From Melocanna baccifera (taxonomy: Eukaryota; Streptophyta; Magnoliopsida; Poales; Poaceae), in contig CM070679.1 of the NCBI GenBank assembly GCA_036346265.1, forward strand, positions 11,525,787 to 11,589,786: a stretch of 64,000 bases of DNA. The letters run 5' to 3'. Numbering within the stretch: position 1 is the stretch's first letter; each line of letters opens with the position of its first letter. Position numbers and translations under genes: made by a program. A model generated the notes under the pieces. That model had not been told where the DNA came from. It ran no database searches and was given only the letters and a program-made list of their open reading frames with translations. This document shows positions 23,168 to 34,185 of the stretch, piece after piece.

Positions 23168-25617
23168 TTTCCCCAGCCTTAAACCCCCGTCATCACTACC
23201 TTAGTGCACCACTACCATGGCCTTAACTCTGGCGAGCTCCTGAGCTTCGCGCTTCTCCCTCGAGCCCTACAAATACCTCTCTAAGAATCCCCTACTTATG
23301 CCACTCCTCTCCCGCCTCTCATTTCTCTTCTTCGTGCACATGAGACTTTCCACACCGAGGTGCTCCTCCGTCGGCCTTAAGTCGAGCTCTGACGAGCATT
23401 TTCGTTGAGCCCAGGACTCTTCGCACTTCAACGCCACCGCCTCCATCTTCACCAAGCCCGCACGACCGTCCCCACCCCTTCACCGAACATCCCCACAACT
23501 GGAACACCACCGACGATAATGACCAAGCCATACCGCTACTCTTCCTCATCGTCGACCGCTTTTCACTCCTCGCCGATAAAGACACGTCGCATCATCGTAT
23601 TCCCCATGACTTCCTCTATCTCGCACGCCCTTGCCAGCCACCGCCGACCACTCTAAACCTCTGACCACTATAGCTCCGACATTCGACTAGCCACTGTAGC
23701 TCCGACTTCCGACCAGCCACTGTAGCCCCAACATCCGACTAATCATTGTACCTCCGACCACATACAGAACATTGTAGCTACGACCACGCACAGCTTTCGA
23801 TTGAACATTGTATATCTGATTAAATTCGTTCAATTTCTAAATTCATCAACGACCACATACAGCTATGACCACAGCAGAATTTCCTATTTTTTCCTTTTCT
23901 TTAGTTTCGAACTTTCAAAAGTCCGTATTTCTTCGCCCTAACTCCGATTGAACCCATTCAAATTTTAAATTCATATAAAATCAAGATCTATCCAAATCTA
24001 CCATGTTTTCAAAACTTTAGAGTTTACTTGAATTTTATTTGAAATTGCTAGGTTATTTTTACGATTAGACTCTGACGATTCTCAGAAATTCTTCGACAAC
24101 AATTCTCACCAATTTGCGGAGTAAGGCAAGTTGCAAACCTTGATCATGTTAATCCCAGTTTCCAAATAAAATTATATTATTTTAAATTATACAACATGCA
24201 TATTTTTATTCAATGTATATCAATTCAGTTTTAAATTTAGTTATTGCCTACATATTAATTCCTCCGTTGATATTGATTCCCACATACCTTGTCGTCCTAG
24301 AATAAAATTCTAGTTAGTACACTAGTATGGACTAGAGAATTTTATAGCAAATGCTTAGACATGTTTATTAATAACTATTGGTCTGGGGATAACCTTTTCA
24401 CATAAAAGGACGAGTTTTAAAATATATTCTTGACTTTGATGAGTTAAGAAAGTTTATAAATTTTTTTGATAAAATAGAATATAAAACTTGGTTTAGACTT
24501 AGGCAAATGGTATAATGGTGGTTCTTGCTGGCACATGTTGTTGTTTAATGACACAATGATGATACCTGGCACAAGGGGTATGTGGAATATGCCTAAATCA
24601 ATTAAAGACTGGTTTATGAGCTACTTCTACAAAGCCCGAATGTACTACAACAAAGTTGGTATGGGACAGTCCTGACAAACTAATTTGTGAGTCTCAACCT
24701 GAGTCTCGCTAAAGGTTGAATGTGAGTGTAGCTTAGACCGCGAGAAATCTCACATGGTACAAGAGGGGGCCCCAACTTGTGAATTCTTATTGTGATGAAA
24801 CCTTAGTGGAGGCGGGGTCAGGTTGACGACTTTTCCATTGTAAAGGCCTTGTTATGATTTTCTTAGTCACACATCTACGAAAGTGTGTAATGGCCGATAT
24901 TATGATATAATGATACCTTGTGAGTAAAGTTGTACCACCTCTATAGAGTGTATAAACTACCCTAGATAGCTGTGCCCATGATTATAAGCAAGCTGAGTAA
25001 AGTTTTTTCAAAAATAGTTGGTAAAATGCTTATGGATGAATAGAATACATATGAGATCTTTTTGGGAAAAATGGTCTGGTTGGGATACCCGTGGTTAGAT
25101 TGGTGCCAAGTCGGTGCCTACACCAACTATATTATTTTATTCAAATTATTGTTTTATCCTACTATATTAAATTCAGTAATTTTCAATCTATTAATATTGA
25201 TTTACTTTCAATTAACTCTATATGTCTTCACTTGTCAGCCTTGCATTAATATTGCTTTCTCTCATGTAACTTATGGAGTACATTTTATGTGGTCACCCTT
25301 GCTTAATTCTGTTGCTCAAAGAAGGACTGCTTCAACTTTGGTGAGGATCAGGACATATATGTCGTGTCTTACTATCATTTATCTGTGGGCAGGCTTGTTG
25401 GGTTTCTTCCGCTTCGATTTTATGTTTCGCTACTTATATTTAATTTTTGCCTATGGGTCGGGGATGTGAGCTTTGGCCATAAGGTCGTACTTGTTTAATT
25501 AATAAAGTTTATCATTGTGCTTAATATGTATCTCTCTTACCACTGTGTGCATTAGCTGATTCCAAACTAGTGTGATTTACACAGAGGGTTCCAAAGTTGT
25601 TGCTCTAGAGTCCGACA
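23168..25617 (+). repeat. Tekay-like LTR remnant 4 (5'-truncated, complete 3' end)
   Basis: It abuts the end of remnant 3 directly. TACAAATA (23268-23275) may be its TATA box. A C-rich leader follows. 24060-24130 (gattagactctgacgattctcag ... gcaaggcaagtt) and 24690-25090 (ctcgctaaaggttgaatgtgag ... gttgggatacccgtggttag) follow 5550-5620 and 6180-6560 closely. It ends at TCCGACA (25617), like CCCGACA at 7101. No coding region. Confidence 0.7.
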
Positions 25618-26290
25618 TTCTTGTACCACCTTCATCAGTGGTAAATCAGCCAATGCTATAGCTTCAAAGCGGTAATGTTTAAGGTCAATCATATGGCTGG
25701 GGTTGGCAACCCTAGCTTGATTGGCCAAAGTGACTCTCCAGCAAAAGCTGGTACACCATCTTTTCATATTCTACTTAGTGGTTGTTACAATTCAAAAAGA
25801 TTCACTGAGATTATTACTTAGCGAGGAACTTCACATAAGCAGTTGGTCTTGTCAATAATACATGCATGATTACTCAGCACTTTTGACAAAAAAAGTTTTA
25901 TTTCATAAATACTTGTAATTATCATGTTATTAACTATTAACTATTGTCAATAATACTCCACAGTAACCTTATTAACTATTTAATCTTCTTAATTTTACTG
26001 CCTCGTTATTTGTTTTTGTGATAGTTATTAGAGAGTACTTCTGTCTAAAACATTGTTGCATTGATTTGTTTAATTTGATGTCAATTGATTGAGAATATAC
26101 ATTAGATATTTCATAGCAACACACGAGTATTTAACTAGTACATATGATTGCTGACAATCTGGGTGAAAAATTGAACCGGATATTATACCCTTAGGCTTTG
26201 TTTAGGAGATCCATTTTCGGCTAGATTCACCTGGATAGGCCGAAAATTTAAATAAAACACTTGTCCATCCACAGGGATGGGCTGGGGTTT
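25618..26290. other. Unassigned AT-rich sequence
   Basis: No gene. A short minus-strand open stretch at 25567-25767 contains HYRFEAIALADLPLMKVVQE, possibly a transposon coding relic, but I could not assign it. Confidence 0.3.
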
Positions 26291-26947
26291 TGGCCCATTG
26301 CAACATCTCGATGGACACGTCACCTCGATCGAGAATGAATAGTCTCGAGAACAGCAGGTCGATCGACATGTCGCGTGGAGGTCTGGCCGTTATCGGCCGA
26401 TCGAGATAGCTTTGGGCCTGTTTTTAGCTTATTTTATATTATAATTTATAATTTAAATTTTTTTAAATAAATAAACAGAACGATTTCTTTATCATCATTT
26501 TGAAGTGATTTATTAAGATAATATTTTAGAAGTTGTTTATTACCTTTCAATTTATTTGTACGAATACTCATATTAGAATTAAAAAACATTACTGCTCAAA
26601 AGAATATACCCTTTGTGCTGACAGTATGTGGACTTTAGCGTAGTTTGTGTTGGGCGGGAAGTTAATTCGGGCGATCACTTGTGTGTAGGTGGATAAATGC
26701 TATCCGTGCCGAGTTTCTTGTCAAGTTGCTTGCCAACGGATGTGATTGTCCGCACTCTCAAAAAAAAAATGTCAGTATCTTCCCTTGAATAGCTTCTGTT
26801 ACTCCGTTGCATTCGATCTTGACATCTACCTACTCTGATATGTCACTTACTTTTTAACATAAAACAGTGTCTTCTATACGGATCATAGTCCTGTTTATTT
26901 TGATTTAAAACCCTTTTGAAAGGTTAGGTGATCTCACGTGCTATTGA

Positions 26948-27191
26948 ATCTGTTCTTTTTTATTGCGATTTATAGTTTTTAGCTAAAATTTTTAAATTTT
27001 AACTGTTTACGATAGAGATTACGGAAAGAGAGATCCTCGTTTGTGATTTTGAATGGTACAGATATTGAGATTTTAGCGTGTACTACAATTAACTTGTAGA
27101 CCCCGTTTTAAAAAAAATATAATCTGTTTAAAAGTTAGATACTGTAGTAAAAGTCAAAAGTCGTTTTTAAAAACTGAAAAGAATAGGTCCA
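26948..27191. mobile_element. MITE-like insertion, about 245 bp (family also at 47415)
   Basis: Arm A has uninterrupted 'gctattg...gagactgaatgaacc' (12350-12400, inverted); here about 245 bp intervene. The ends 'tctgttctttttta' and, inverted, 'gacctattcttttcagt' are imperfect inverted repeats. A related insertion at 47415-47634 begins 'gatctgttcttttttgcttcag'. I could not define a clear target duplication. Confidence 0.55.
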
Positions 27192-27224
27192 TTGACAAGA
27201 GACTGATTGAACCATTGTATGTAC

Positions 27225-27304
27225 GGTTTGATCGCGGTGTTAAGGGGGCGCTCGTTTTAGCGATGGTTTGATCGCGGTGTTAAGGGGGCGCTCGTTTTAG
27301 CGAT
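27225..27304. repeat. Tandem duplication, 2 x 40 bp, perfect
   Basis: The unit begins ggtttgatcgcggtgttaag and continues ggggcgctcgttttagcgat. It is present at 27225-27264 and again at 27265-27304 with no difference. The unit covers half flank and half MITE end, so it arose after the MITE inserted. Confidence 0.9.
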
Positions 27305-27536
27305 GGTTTCTGGTTTTTGATCGAAATTTCACTGTAGTTGGTTTTTTTTATTATAGCTGATTTGGCCTTTTGAACATAATTAATTTTAACCCATTAGGGA
27401 TAATACAAAGGAACATGGGAAAAAATACAAAAAAGTCTAAAATATCTAAAAGAAATTTAGAAAAAGATGAAATATTAAATAGAAAAAAAATAGAAGTTAG
27501 AAGTTGAAGTCGAAAAAAAACCGAAATAGTACTCCG
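27245..27536. mobile_element. MITE-like element (family also at 58839)
   Basis: 'gggcgctcgttttagcgatgg' near the left and, inverted, 'gccggagtactatttcggttt' at the right are weak inverted repeats. The body (tgtagttggttttttttattatagctgattt ... ggataatacaaaggaacatggg) recurs at 58839-59125. Arm A (12320-12345, inverted) shows 'gttaaggcttaagg' uninterrupted, supporting an insertion here. Confidence 0.55.
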
Positions 27537-27638
27537 GCTTAAGGTCTAGTACAGCAGGTCAATCGACACATCGCGAGGAGGTCCAGCCAATCTTGGCCGA
27601 TCGAGATAAGCCTTTGTGCTGGCAGTTTGAGGACCTTA

Positions 27639-28231
27639 GAGCAACTCCAGCAGGGCCCCTACTTGAGCCCCTAAACTCAGATTTGAGAGCCAGAGCAAAA
27701 AATTGAACTCCAAAAAGGCCCCTACTTGAGCCCTCAAAAATAGGGGCCTCTCAAATGAGGCCTCCAAGCCCTCATTCCTAGGGGGCCCCTACTTGAGCCC
27801 CTAAACTCAGATTTATTCATATTTGAATAAATACGTCCCTCATTCGGAACAAATTTGAATTTAAATTTGAATATTCGTATTTGAATTTATAAATTTAAAC
27901 GTCCCTCATTGTGCTTTCAATTTAAATTCGGAACAATTTTGAATTTAAATTTGAATATTCATATTTGAATTCATAAATTTAAATTCGGAATAAATTTGAA
28001 TTTAAACTTAAATATTCGTATTTGAATTCATAAATATTTTATTGTGTATTGTGCTTTTGTCCCATATATATGCATATAGTGTGTGAGGAAATAGAGAGAA
28101 TTGAGAAGTAGGGGCTCTGTTTTGAGGGCTCCTGCTGGAGTACAGCTCAGAAAATAGGGCCCTCAAAAATAGGGAGAGCCCTCAAATGAAAAGTAGGGGC
28201 CCTATTTTGAGGGCTACTGCTGGAGTTGCTC
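27639..28231. mobile_element. PIF/Harbinger (Tourist-like) MITE, 593 bp
   Basis: The terminal inverted repeats are GAGCAACTCCAGCAG and its exact complement CTGCTGGAGTTGCTC, flanked by TTA on both sides (27636-27638 and 28232-28234). A 3-bp TTA duplication with these ends is typical of Tourist-like MITEs. Inside are several 'ggggcccctacttgagcccctaa' blocks in both orientations and an AT-rich centre with repeated 'aatttgaatattcgtatttgaatt'. Non-coding. Confidence 0.85.
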
Positions 28232-28974
28232 TTAGAGTGTTCATAACTTCTACCATCTTGCGATTGATTAGTCTCTAGAACAGTAGGTCGATTGACATAT
28301 CCGAGGTATGGTCGATATTTGACCGATCGAGATGGGGGTGATCCGAATAGTGATGGTTTTTAGTTTTTGTTGAAAAAATATTGTAACTGGTTGAAAAAAC
28401 ACTGTATCTGAGTTGGTTTATTGAGTATAATTAAATGTAAAAAAATATAAAAAAACCGAAAACAAAAAATGAAAAAAAAGTATAAGTAAATTTTTTAAAA
28501 AAACAAAAATAATTTTATCAGAGAAGCATTCTGATGCACATGTTGAAATCAGCCGCCAACGCCCACCGCCAGAAGCGAGCGGGGCGATAGTCTTTGTGTT
28601 GGCAATTTGTGGAGTTTAAAGGGTGTCCAGCAATGAGCTCGAAAAATTACTACGGCATAAAATTCCTAAAAAATATAGCAATGAGTTTAAAAAATTACAA
28701 AAAGTTATGTGCAGTCTCTCGGCATAACATACTTGACTGTGTATTTTTTTGGTAATTTTATCCACTGTGAATATTTTTTAAAAATTAGTATGATTTTGAT
28801 ATTTGTAGGAGTTATTATATATAACAAACGAGCTCCAAAAGTTACAAAATTTAATGTGAAATATTCTGACATAGTTATAGTAATTGTGTAATTTTTTGAA
28901 AATTCTATGTACTCTGAATTTACCACATTAATTCATGTTAATTTAATTATGAAATTAGCGATGCTCAAACATCT

Positions 28975-29890
28975 TTTGCAGTGTCTGACCTCTGTCCTTC
29001 GTACATATGTCGGCCCATTGCTGCTATCTTTTCTTTTCCACTATGTCCTTTGCACAATTATCACTCTGTCGGTGTTGTCCTCTGTTCTTCACACATATAT
29101 CTTTTCTACCGGTGTTGTCCCTCCTCGCGCGCTCCCTCGCCTGCACTAATATTGTTATGTCTGTGCTGTCCCCCCTCGTCCGCTCCCACATATGCATATT
29201 TATCAGTGTTACCATGCCGTCCCCGCTCCCTCTCGGTAACATCCTAACACGGTCATAGTAATTATCTTTTTTTTGTGAATTTCATACATTACAAATATTT
29301 GTAGAAGTACATGTAATAGTACAAAAAATCTCATCTCACGGGATGCGATATGGCTCACCGATCTAAGCAACTGCTCTCTCCTTGCCGCGTCTAGCTTCTC
29401 GTGCGTGGCCTTATCTTTTGTCGAGCACGAGCATATCCCGTAGGGTACGTCAGTCGGTCCGGAGGTTGCATTTCTGTTCGGAGGAGGTATGGAGACCATT
29501 CCATTTGTTGAGTGGCCGGTGGTAGTCCAGTAGGCTGAGGTACAGCAGGCTTAGTTCGATAAGCGTCGATGTCATGAACGAAGGACTCTAGAAATCCCCC
29601 TCGTGGTACAGATGGGCTCTCGCCTTGACCGTATGACGTGGCAACGAAGCCGGAGGAGCTCTACCCATCGAAGTCTCCAAACCCTGGGTATGGTGTGAAT
29701 GCTGAGCTATGCCTTGCATACGCTGCAAACCCTGGCGCTCTGTACCTCTCCCTAGAAGCATCTGGGAGGCACGTATCATCATTGGTGGACTCGACGTCAC
29801 CCCCACGTTGAATTAGAGGATGCAAGATGAAACAATGTTGGTTACAATAAATATACCGGATGTAGAATACAAATCTCGTACCTTTTGGAT
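28975..29890 (-). pseudogene. PMD transposon gene C-terminal part, copy 3 (inverted)
   Basis: Minus-strand equivalent of 2550-3467 and 13806-14697. From 29806 a frame reads MGVTSSPPMMIRASQMLLGR. Another frame near 29499 reads MVSIPPPNRNATSGPTDVPY and ends in the conserved 3' part. It carries stops and is broken. A locally duplicated 'acaacaccgacag...' block lies at 29040-29140. Confidence 0.55.
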
Positions 29891-30036
29891 GTGCAGTGAA
29901 GATGAACGACAGGGAGCGGTAATCTGTGTAGGTGATTCGGAGGTAATACGATCTAAGCTAAAAAAACTCAGAAGAACAAAGGTAATCTATCACGGCTTCG
30001 TGAGCATGAAGAATTCTGCTCGACCAATGTGATGAC

Positions 30037-30277
30037 TGTTGAGAAATTAATGAAGAATAGATTAACGGTAACGCAATCCATGCAATCAACCAATCACCAA
30101 GAGACACGATAGATTAATCATAGAGACACCAATTAAGATAGAACATCATATGTAGTCTTTATTGATTTCTGATCTCTGATCTATTTATATGGTACAATAC
30201 CTCTCTATTTATAGTCCAAGCCCACCAGGAGCAATTCTGGTATTTGCCCACACTAGAACCTTCTAGGTTTCGTAACA
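30037..30277 (-). repeat. Copia LTR (241 bp), inverted copy
   Basis: TGTTGAGAAATTAATG at the left, CGTAACA at the right. Reverse complement of 13471-13711, same length. The polypurine tract is at 30278-30287 (ctccccttgg). RNase H end coding follows on the minus strand up to 30647 and continues after the LTR-element insertion at 41227. Confidence 0.8.
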
Positions 30278-30647
30278 CTCCCCTTGGTCGAATACCACGG
30301 CATACATATGTCTCATTAAAAACTCCTCCCAAAAACCCAGCGAAAAAAAGAGATGGAGAAAAGAGTACATCGTATTCGTTCCTTATGACGCACTAGTTGC
30401 CTCATTAAAAACCTTTATATGACAAAAATTTCAGAAAAAACACACAAAAGGGAAAGAGTGCAACATTTAGATCTTTAGGATCATGTAAATCTTCTGGCCT
30501 TACATCAGAGCTATGGTTCAGGGATTTATTCCCTTGAAACTTGTAACTCTCTAAGGTGTCTCATCTCTATGCCTTGAACACACTTTTGGAAGTTAGAAAC
30601 TGGGAGAGATTTTGTGAATAAATCTACCGAATTATCATAAGACTTAG

Positions 30648-30885
30648 TGTCGTAGGGGTGGCCCCCACCTAAACCCAGCTAGCCTGTTGAGAAGGTTATA
30701 AACCATGTAAATGACGTAGCTTGCCCTCAAAGGGAAGCTCGGTGTAAGGTTACGATGGTAAAGACGCTCCTTACGAGGAAGCATATATATCACGACCAGC
30801 CCTTGGGAAAGACCCAAGAGGACATTGCTCACCTAACTCTCCACTACCATACACCTCTCTCTCTGTTTGGTCTATAGCCACAACA
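30648..30885 (+). repeat. 5' LTR (238 bp)
   Basis: Near-identical to 40991-41226. Its short length contrasts with the Tekay-like LTRs in the window. The few differences (such as an extra 'ct' in the ctctct run, and ggtctatag against ggtctgtag) suggest a fairly recent insertion. Confidence 0.9.
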
Positions 30886-30905
30886 GTTGGCGTCGTCCGT
30901 GGGGA
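30886..30905 (+). other. Putative primer-binding site
   Basis: gttggcgtcgtccgtgggga follows the 5' LTR directly and resembles the TTGGCGCCGTCTGTGGGA-type primer sites of many plant gypsy elements. I cannot name the tRNA with confidence. Confidence 0.5.
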
Positions 30906-32473
30906 CGACGAGAGCAAGCCTCAAGTTCACCGTCGGTGGCGAAGAAGGGAGGGGTCGCAACGAGGTCCCGCGTCAGCACTAGGGCTTCGGCATCAGCGGG
31001 CGCGGGGGAGGACGACAATGCTCATCGCACGACGATCGGCCCCGCCGCTGTCGATGCGACCATCGACCCCGCCACTGCGGACGCAACGGTCGACCCCACC
31101 GAAACTGACGCGACGGCCAACCCCACCGTACACGTGACGCCCCACTCAGCCGCTGGCGCGGCAGCCAACCCCGACAGTATCGGTCGGGTGCAAGGGAGTG
31201 GTAGTGTCGGCGGTGGTTGCAACTGCCCCAGCCGTGCGACCGGATGCGCCCATTGCCACATCTACACCTGCAGTGAAGAACGCCCTACTGGCAGCCCTCG
31301 GCATGCTCCAGCAGGAGTTGGCGGATCTCCGGGGGGCTGTGCGGAGAATGCAAGTGGCTCGGAGTCAACCGACCCCGCCGGTGACCGCACCGGAGCCCAC
31401 GCCTGAGCGCGCGGACAGCTAGGATGCCCCCACATCCAGTCGCTCTTCGCTGCGACGTGTGGACCCGGAGTCCCCGCTATCGGCGGGCCTGCAGCAGGTG
31501 GCATGGCCGGAAGACTTTAAATTCCCACCCGTCCACGTCGCACAAGGGCGACACACGCACTCCGGGAGTTCGTGGCAGGTACGAGACCGCCATTGAGGCG
31601 GCAGGCGGAGACGACACCACCAAGGCGAAGGGGCTCCCGCTCGCGTTGCAGGGAGTGGCGCTCTCGTGGTTCTTCACCATCGAGCCAAACTCCATCTACG
31701 TACAGGAGCAGGTTCGCGACCGCCTCTACAACAATTTCCAGGGAAACTATGTCGAGCGTGTCGACGCGGATCGGCTCTTCGCAATCAAGCAAAAACTATC
31801 GGAAAAGCTCCGCGACTACTTCAAACGCTTCGCGAAGGTCCGCTGCCAGGTCAAAGATGTCAACGAGACAACAATCATCAACGCAGCGGTACAGGGTCTT
31901 CGCCTGGGGCCCCTGACCGAGTACAACGCGCGGAAGCCAATCAAGACAGTTGCGAGGCTCTTCGATAAGATAGAGGAGTACGCTTGGGCGGAGGAGAACG
32001 CGAGGCGGCGCCAGGACAACGAGGCCGACGCCAATCCGGCGGAAGGTGTTGCGAAGAGCGTCGACCCGTTGAAAGTAACTTCTCGCGAGCAGCGAGGCGT
32101 GAGTCGCCGGCGACGCCCAAAGACAAGGACGTGCCGGCTGACAAAGCCTCAGCGCGGTCGTCAGACGTCCCGGCGAGCCCGTTACGTCTTCGACGTCGAG
32201 GGCGGCTCGGAAGACAACGCCCCCGTCGGCCGCGGGGCAGGGCTCGACGGGGTCAGGGGCGAGGCCGAGGCTGGGGCCGCGACGGTTGGGCCCGTGCGAA
32301 GTACGGCGACCAACACTGCTCACAGTGGTGCGAGGTGCACGACCAAGGCAACCATGACACCCGCTCCTGCACCACCATCGCGGCAATTTGACAAAGCGTC
32401 GCCAGAGATAGGGATCTCGAGGCGCGCCCACCCGTCGTGGCACACGTCCAGCAACCCCTGGATGGCCTCCTAA
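30906..32473 (+). pseudogene. gag: gag of the non-autonomous gypsy element, frameshifted
   Basis: Three frames must be combined. An alanine/threonine-rich N-terminal stretch (to about 31190) is followed by a frame with MLQQELADLRGAVRRMQ and VAWPEDFKFPPV (31300-31540). The gag core (from 31585) then reads RYETAIEAAGGDDTTKAKGL, ALQGVALSWFFTIEPNS, YNNFQGNYVERVDADRLF, DYFKRFAKVRCQVKDVNE and AVQGLRLGPLTEYNARKPI. A basic region and a knuckle-like CEVHDQGNHDTRSC (another frame, 32330-32380) follow. This is the usual gag of grass gypsy elements. Frameshifts make it unlikely to be translated whole. Confidence 0.75.
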
Positions 32474-32559
32474 GGATTCGGGATCAGGAGCCGCGACCTC
32501 AGGAGGGTCTCCGGCGGACGCAAACCCAGGTGCAACAGCCCCAGGAGAGCCCCCTGCGG

Positions 32560-33310
32560 ATCCATGCCCTTGAGGGCGCCCTGCGTGGGTCATCAACGTA
32601 ATCTCCGGAGGCTCCTCCCTGGAGTTCGCCTCGGAGCGACAGCGCAAGGCCTACGTGCGGAGGCTACACCACGTGGCGGTGTACCCGGCACATGCACCGC
32701 CAGACTGGGCGCAACATGCGATCACCTTTACGCCCACCGACGCCGAAGGCATGGAGTTCCCCATCAAGATCCCCTGGTCATCCAGGTCGCGATTACCGGG
32801 TGCGACGTCTAGCGTATCTTGGTAGATGGGGGAAGTTCCACGAACGTTTTGTTCGCACAGGCCTTCGACCAGATGGTGATCCCTCGAAGCCGTCTAGGCC
32901 CCTAAAAAGTTCCGCTGCAGGGCTTCGGAGGTCAGCCGTTGCTGGCGCTGGGCCAAATATGTTTGCAGGTCTCCTTCGGTCAGGACGACAACGTGGCGAG
33001 CGGGGATGCCACTTTTGATGTCGTCAATATCTAGTACCCCTACAACGTCTAGTACCCCTACAACGTCATTTTAGAGAGACCGACCCTCAATGCCTTTGGG
33101 GTAGTACCACACCATGGCTTCCTATGTGTGAAGCTTCCGGGCCCGCGAGGTATAATCACCGTCCTCGACGACCAGCATATGGCTCGGCACATGGAGCATG
33201 GCGCCCGAAGCCCGTACCCGGGAGTCCAGCGAGGCCCCTAGGTCAGGCGTGCTCGTACACGCACTACGACAGCCTAAGCACCAGAGGCTCCCCACCTCGC
33301 CATCACGAAA
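32560..33310 (+). pseudogene. Retropepsin-like protease remnant
   Basis: Pieces in changing frames follow the order of gypsy proteases: VINVISGGSSLEFASERQRK (32590-32650), FTPTDAEGMEFPIKIPW (32727-32780), ILVDGGSSTNVLFAQAFDQM (32816-32875), and YNVILERPTLNAF with HHGFLCVKLPGPRGIITV (33050-33160). The active-site triad, normally D(S/T)G, reads DGG here. No reverse transcriptase follows. Inactive. Confidence 0.7.
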
Positions 33311-33529
33311 ACGAGTCTAGTGGTTAGTCCCCAACCTTTTGTACTCATTCACCCGCGCAAACGGGAATTTAATAAAGTTCACTGTTTGCAAAGCTATTCC
33401 TGCTCCCCACCAAAAACGTGCGGAGGCTTGCCTCCGTACGCACTCCCCGGAGTATAAAAAAGACGTGGACGTTTTCCCTGCACTCTCTACTGAGTATAAA
33501 CAAGACGCGAAGTCCCGCACACGCGTCGG

Positions 33530-34185
33530 TGTCACTACCACGCGTACTCTCCGGAGTACAAAGACGCGGTCGATGTTCCCACGTATTCCACGGAGGTCCA
33601 CCTCCGCACACGCACTCCACGGAGGTCCGCCTCCGCACACGCACTCCATGGAGGTCCGCCTCCACACACGCACTCCACAGAGATCCACCTCCGCACATAC
33701 TCTACGGAGTATAAATAAGACGTAGCGTCGAGGTCCGCCTCCGCACGCACTCTATGGAGTATAAATAAGACGTAGCGTCGAGGTCCACCTCCGCACGCAC
33801 TCTACGGAGTATAAATAAGACGTAGCGTCGAGATCCACCTCCGCACGCAATCTACGGAGTATAAATAAGAAGCAGCGGGGGGACGCCTCCGCGCGCACTC
33901 TACGGAGTATAAATAAGACGCGGATGTTTTTCCTGCGCACTCTACTGAATATAAACAAGACACGGATGTCCTGCGCGCGCGTTGGCGTACCCTCCGGAGC
34001 TTAAGTAAGCCGTGGTTGATAGTCCCACGCATTCTCCGGAGTACAAACAAAGACACGGGTGTTTTCCCTGCGAACTCTACTGAGTCTAAACAAGACGCAG
34101 ATGTCCCGCGCACGTGCTGGTGTTATCACCGCGCGTACTCTTCGGAGTGTAAATAAGACGTGGATGATATTCCGACGCACTCGCT
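33530..34185. repeat. Tandem array with TATA-like units, period about 50 bp
   Basis: Units contain 'tctacggagtataaataagacg' and 'gaggtccacctccgcacgcac'. Successive 'aggtcc' starts at 33731, 33781 and 33831 give a 50-bp period. A shorter 29-bp subarray of 'ggaggtccgcctccgcacacgcactcc' lies at 33588-33690. 'ggaggtccacctcc' is a near palindrome. More diverged units extend to 34185 and back to 33440. Confidence 0.85.

Larger units (their letters stand above)
26298..28640 (-). repeat. Further copies of the CPS-upstream segment, broken up by MITEs
   Basis: Read inverted, 26820-26950, 27190-27245 and 27540-27640 match 12500 down to 12176 of arm A in order: 'gacatctacctactctgatatgtcactta'; 'ggttaggtgatctcacgtgctattg'; 'gtacggtttgatcgcggtgttaag'; 'agcaggtcaatcgacacatcgcgaggaggtcc ... 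gccgatcgagata'. The last block alone also occurs at 26340-26420 and 28258-28340. Three MITE-like insertions (26948-27191, 27245-27536, 27639-28231) explain the gaps, since arm A has the uninterrupted sequence. No gene. Confidence 0.7.

Noticed and set aside
31796..32647. Long open frame on the minus strand across gag
   Set aside because: GC-rich shadow of the plus-strand gag, whose motifs (LSWFF, YNNFQGNY, RFAKVRCQ) are clear; the antisense translation has none.
33560..34160. Possible CRISPR-like or regularly spaced array
   Set aside because: Units are contiguous with no unique spacers, inside a plant LTR element: a minisatellite.
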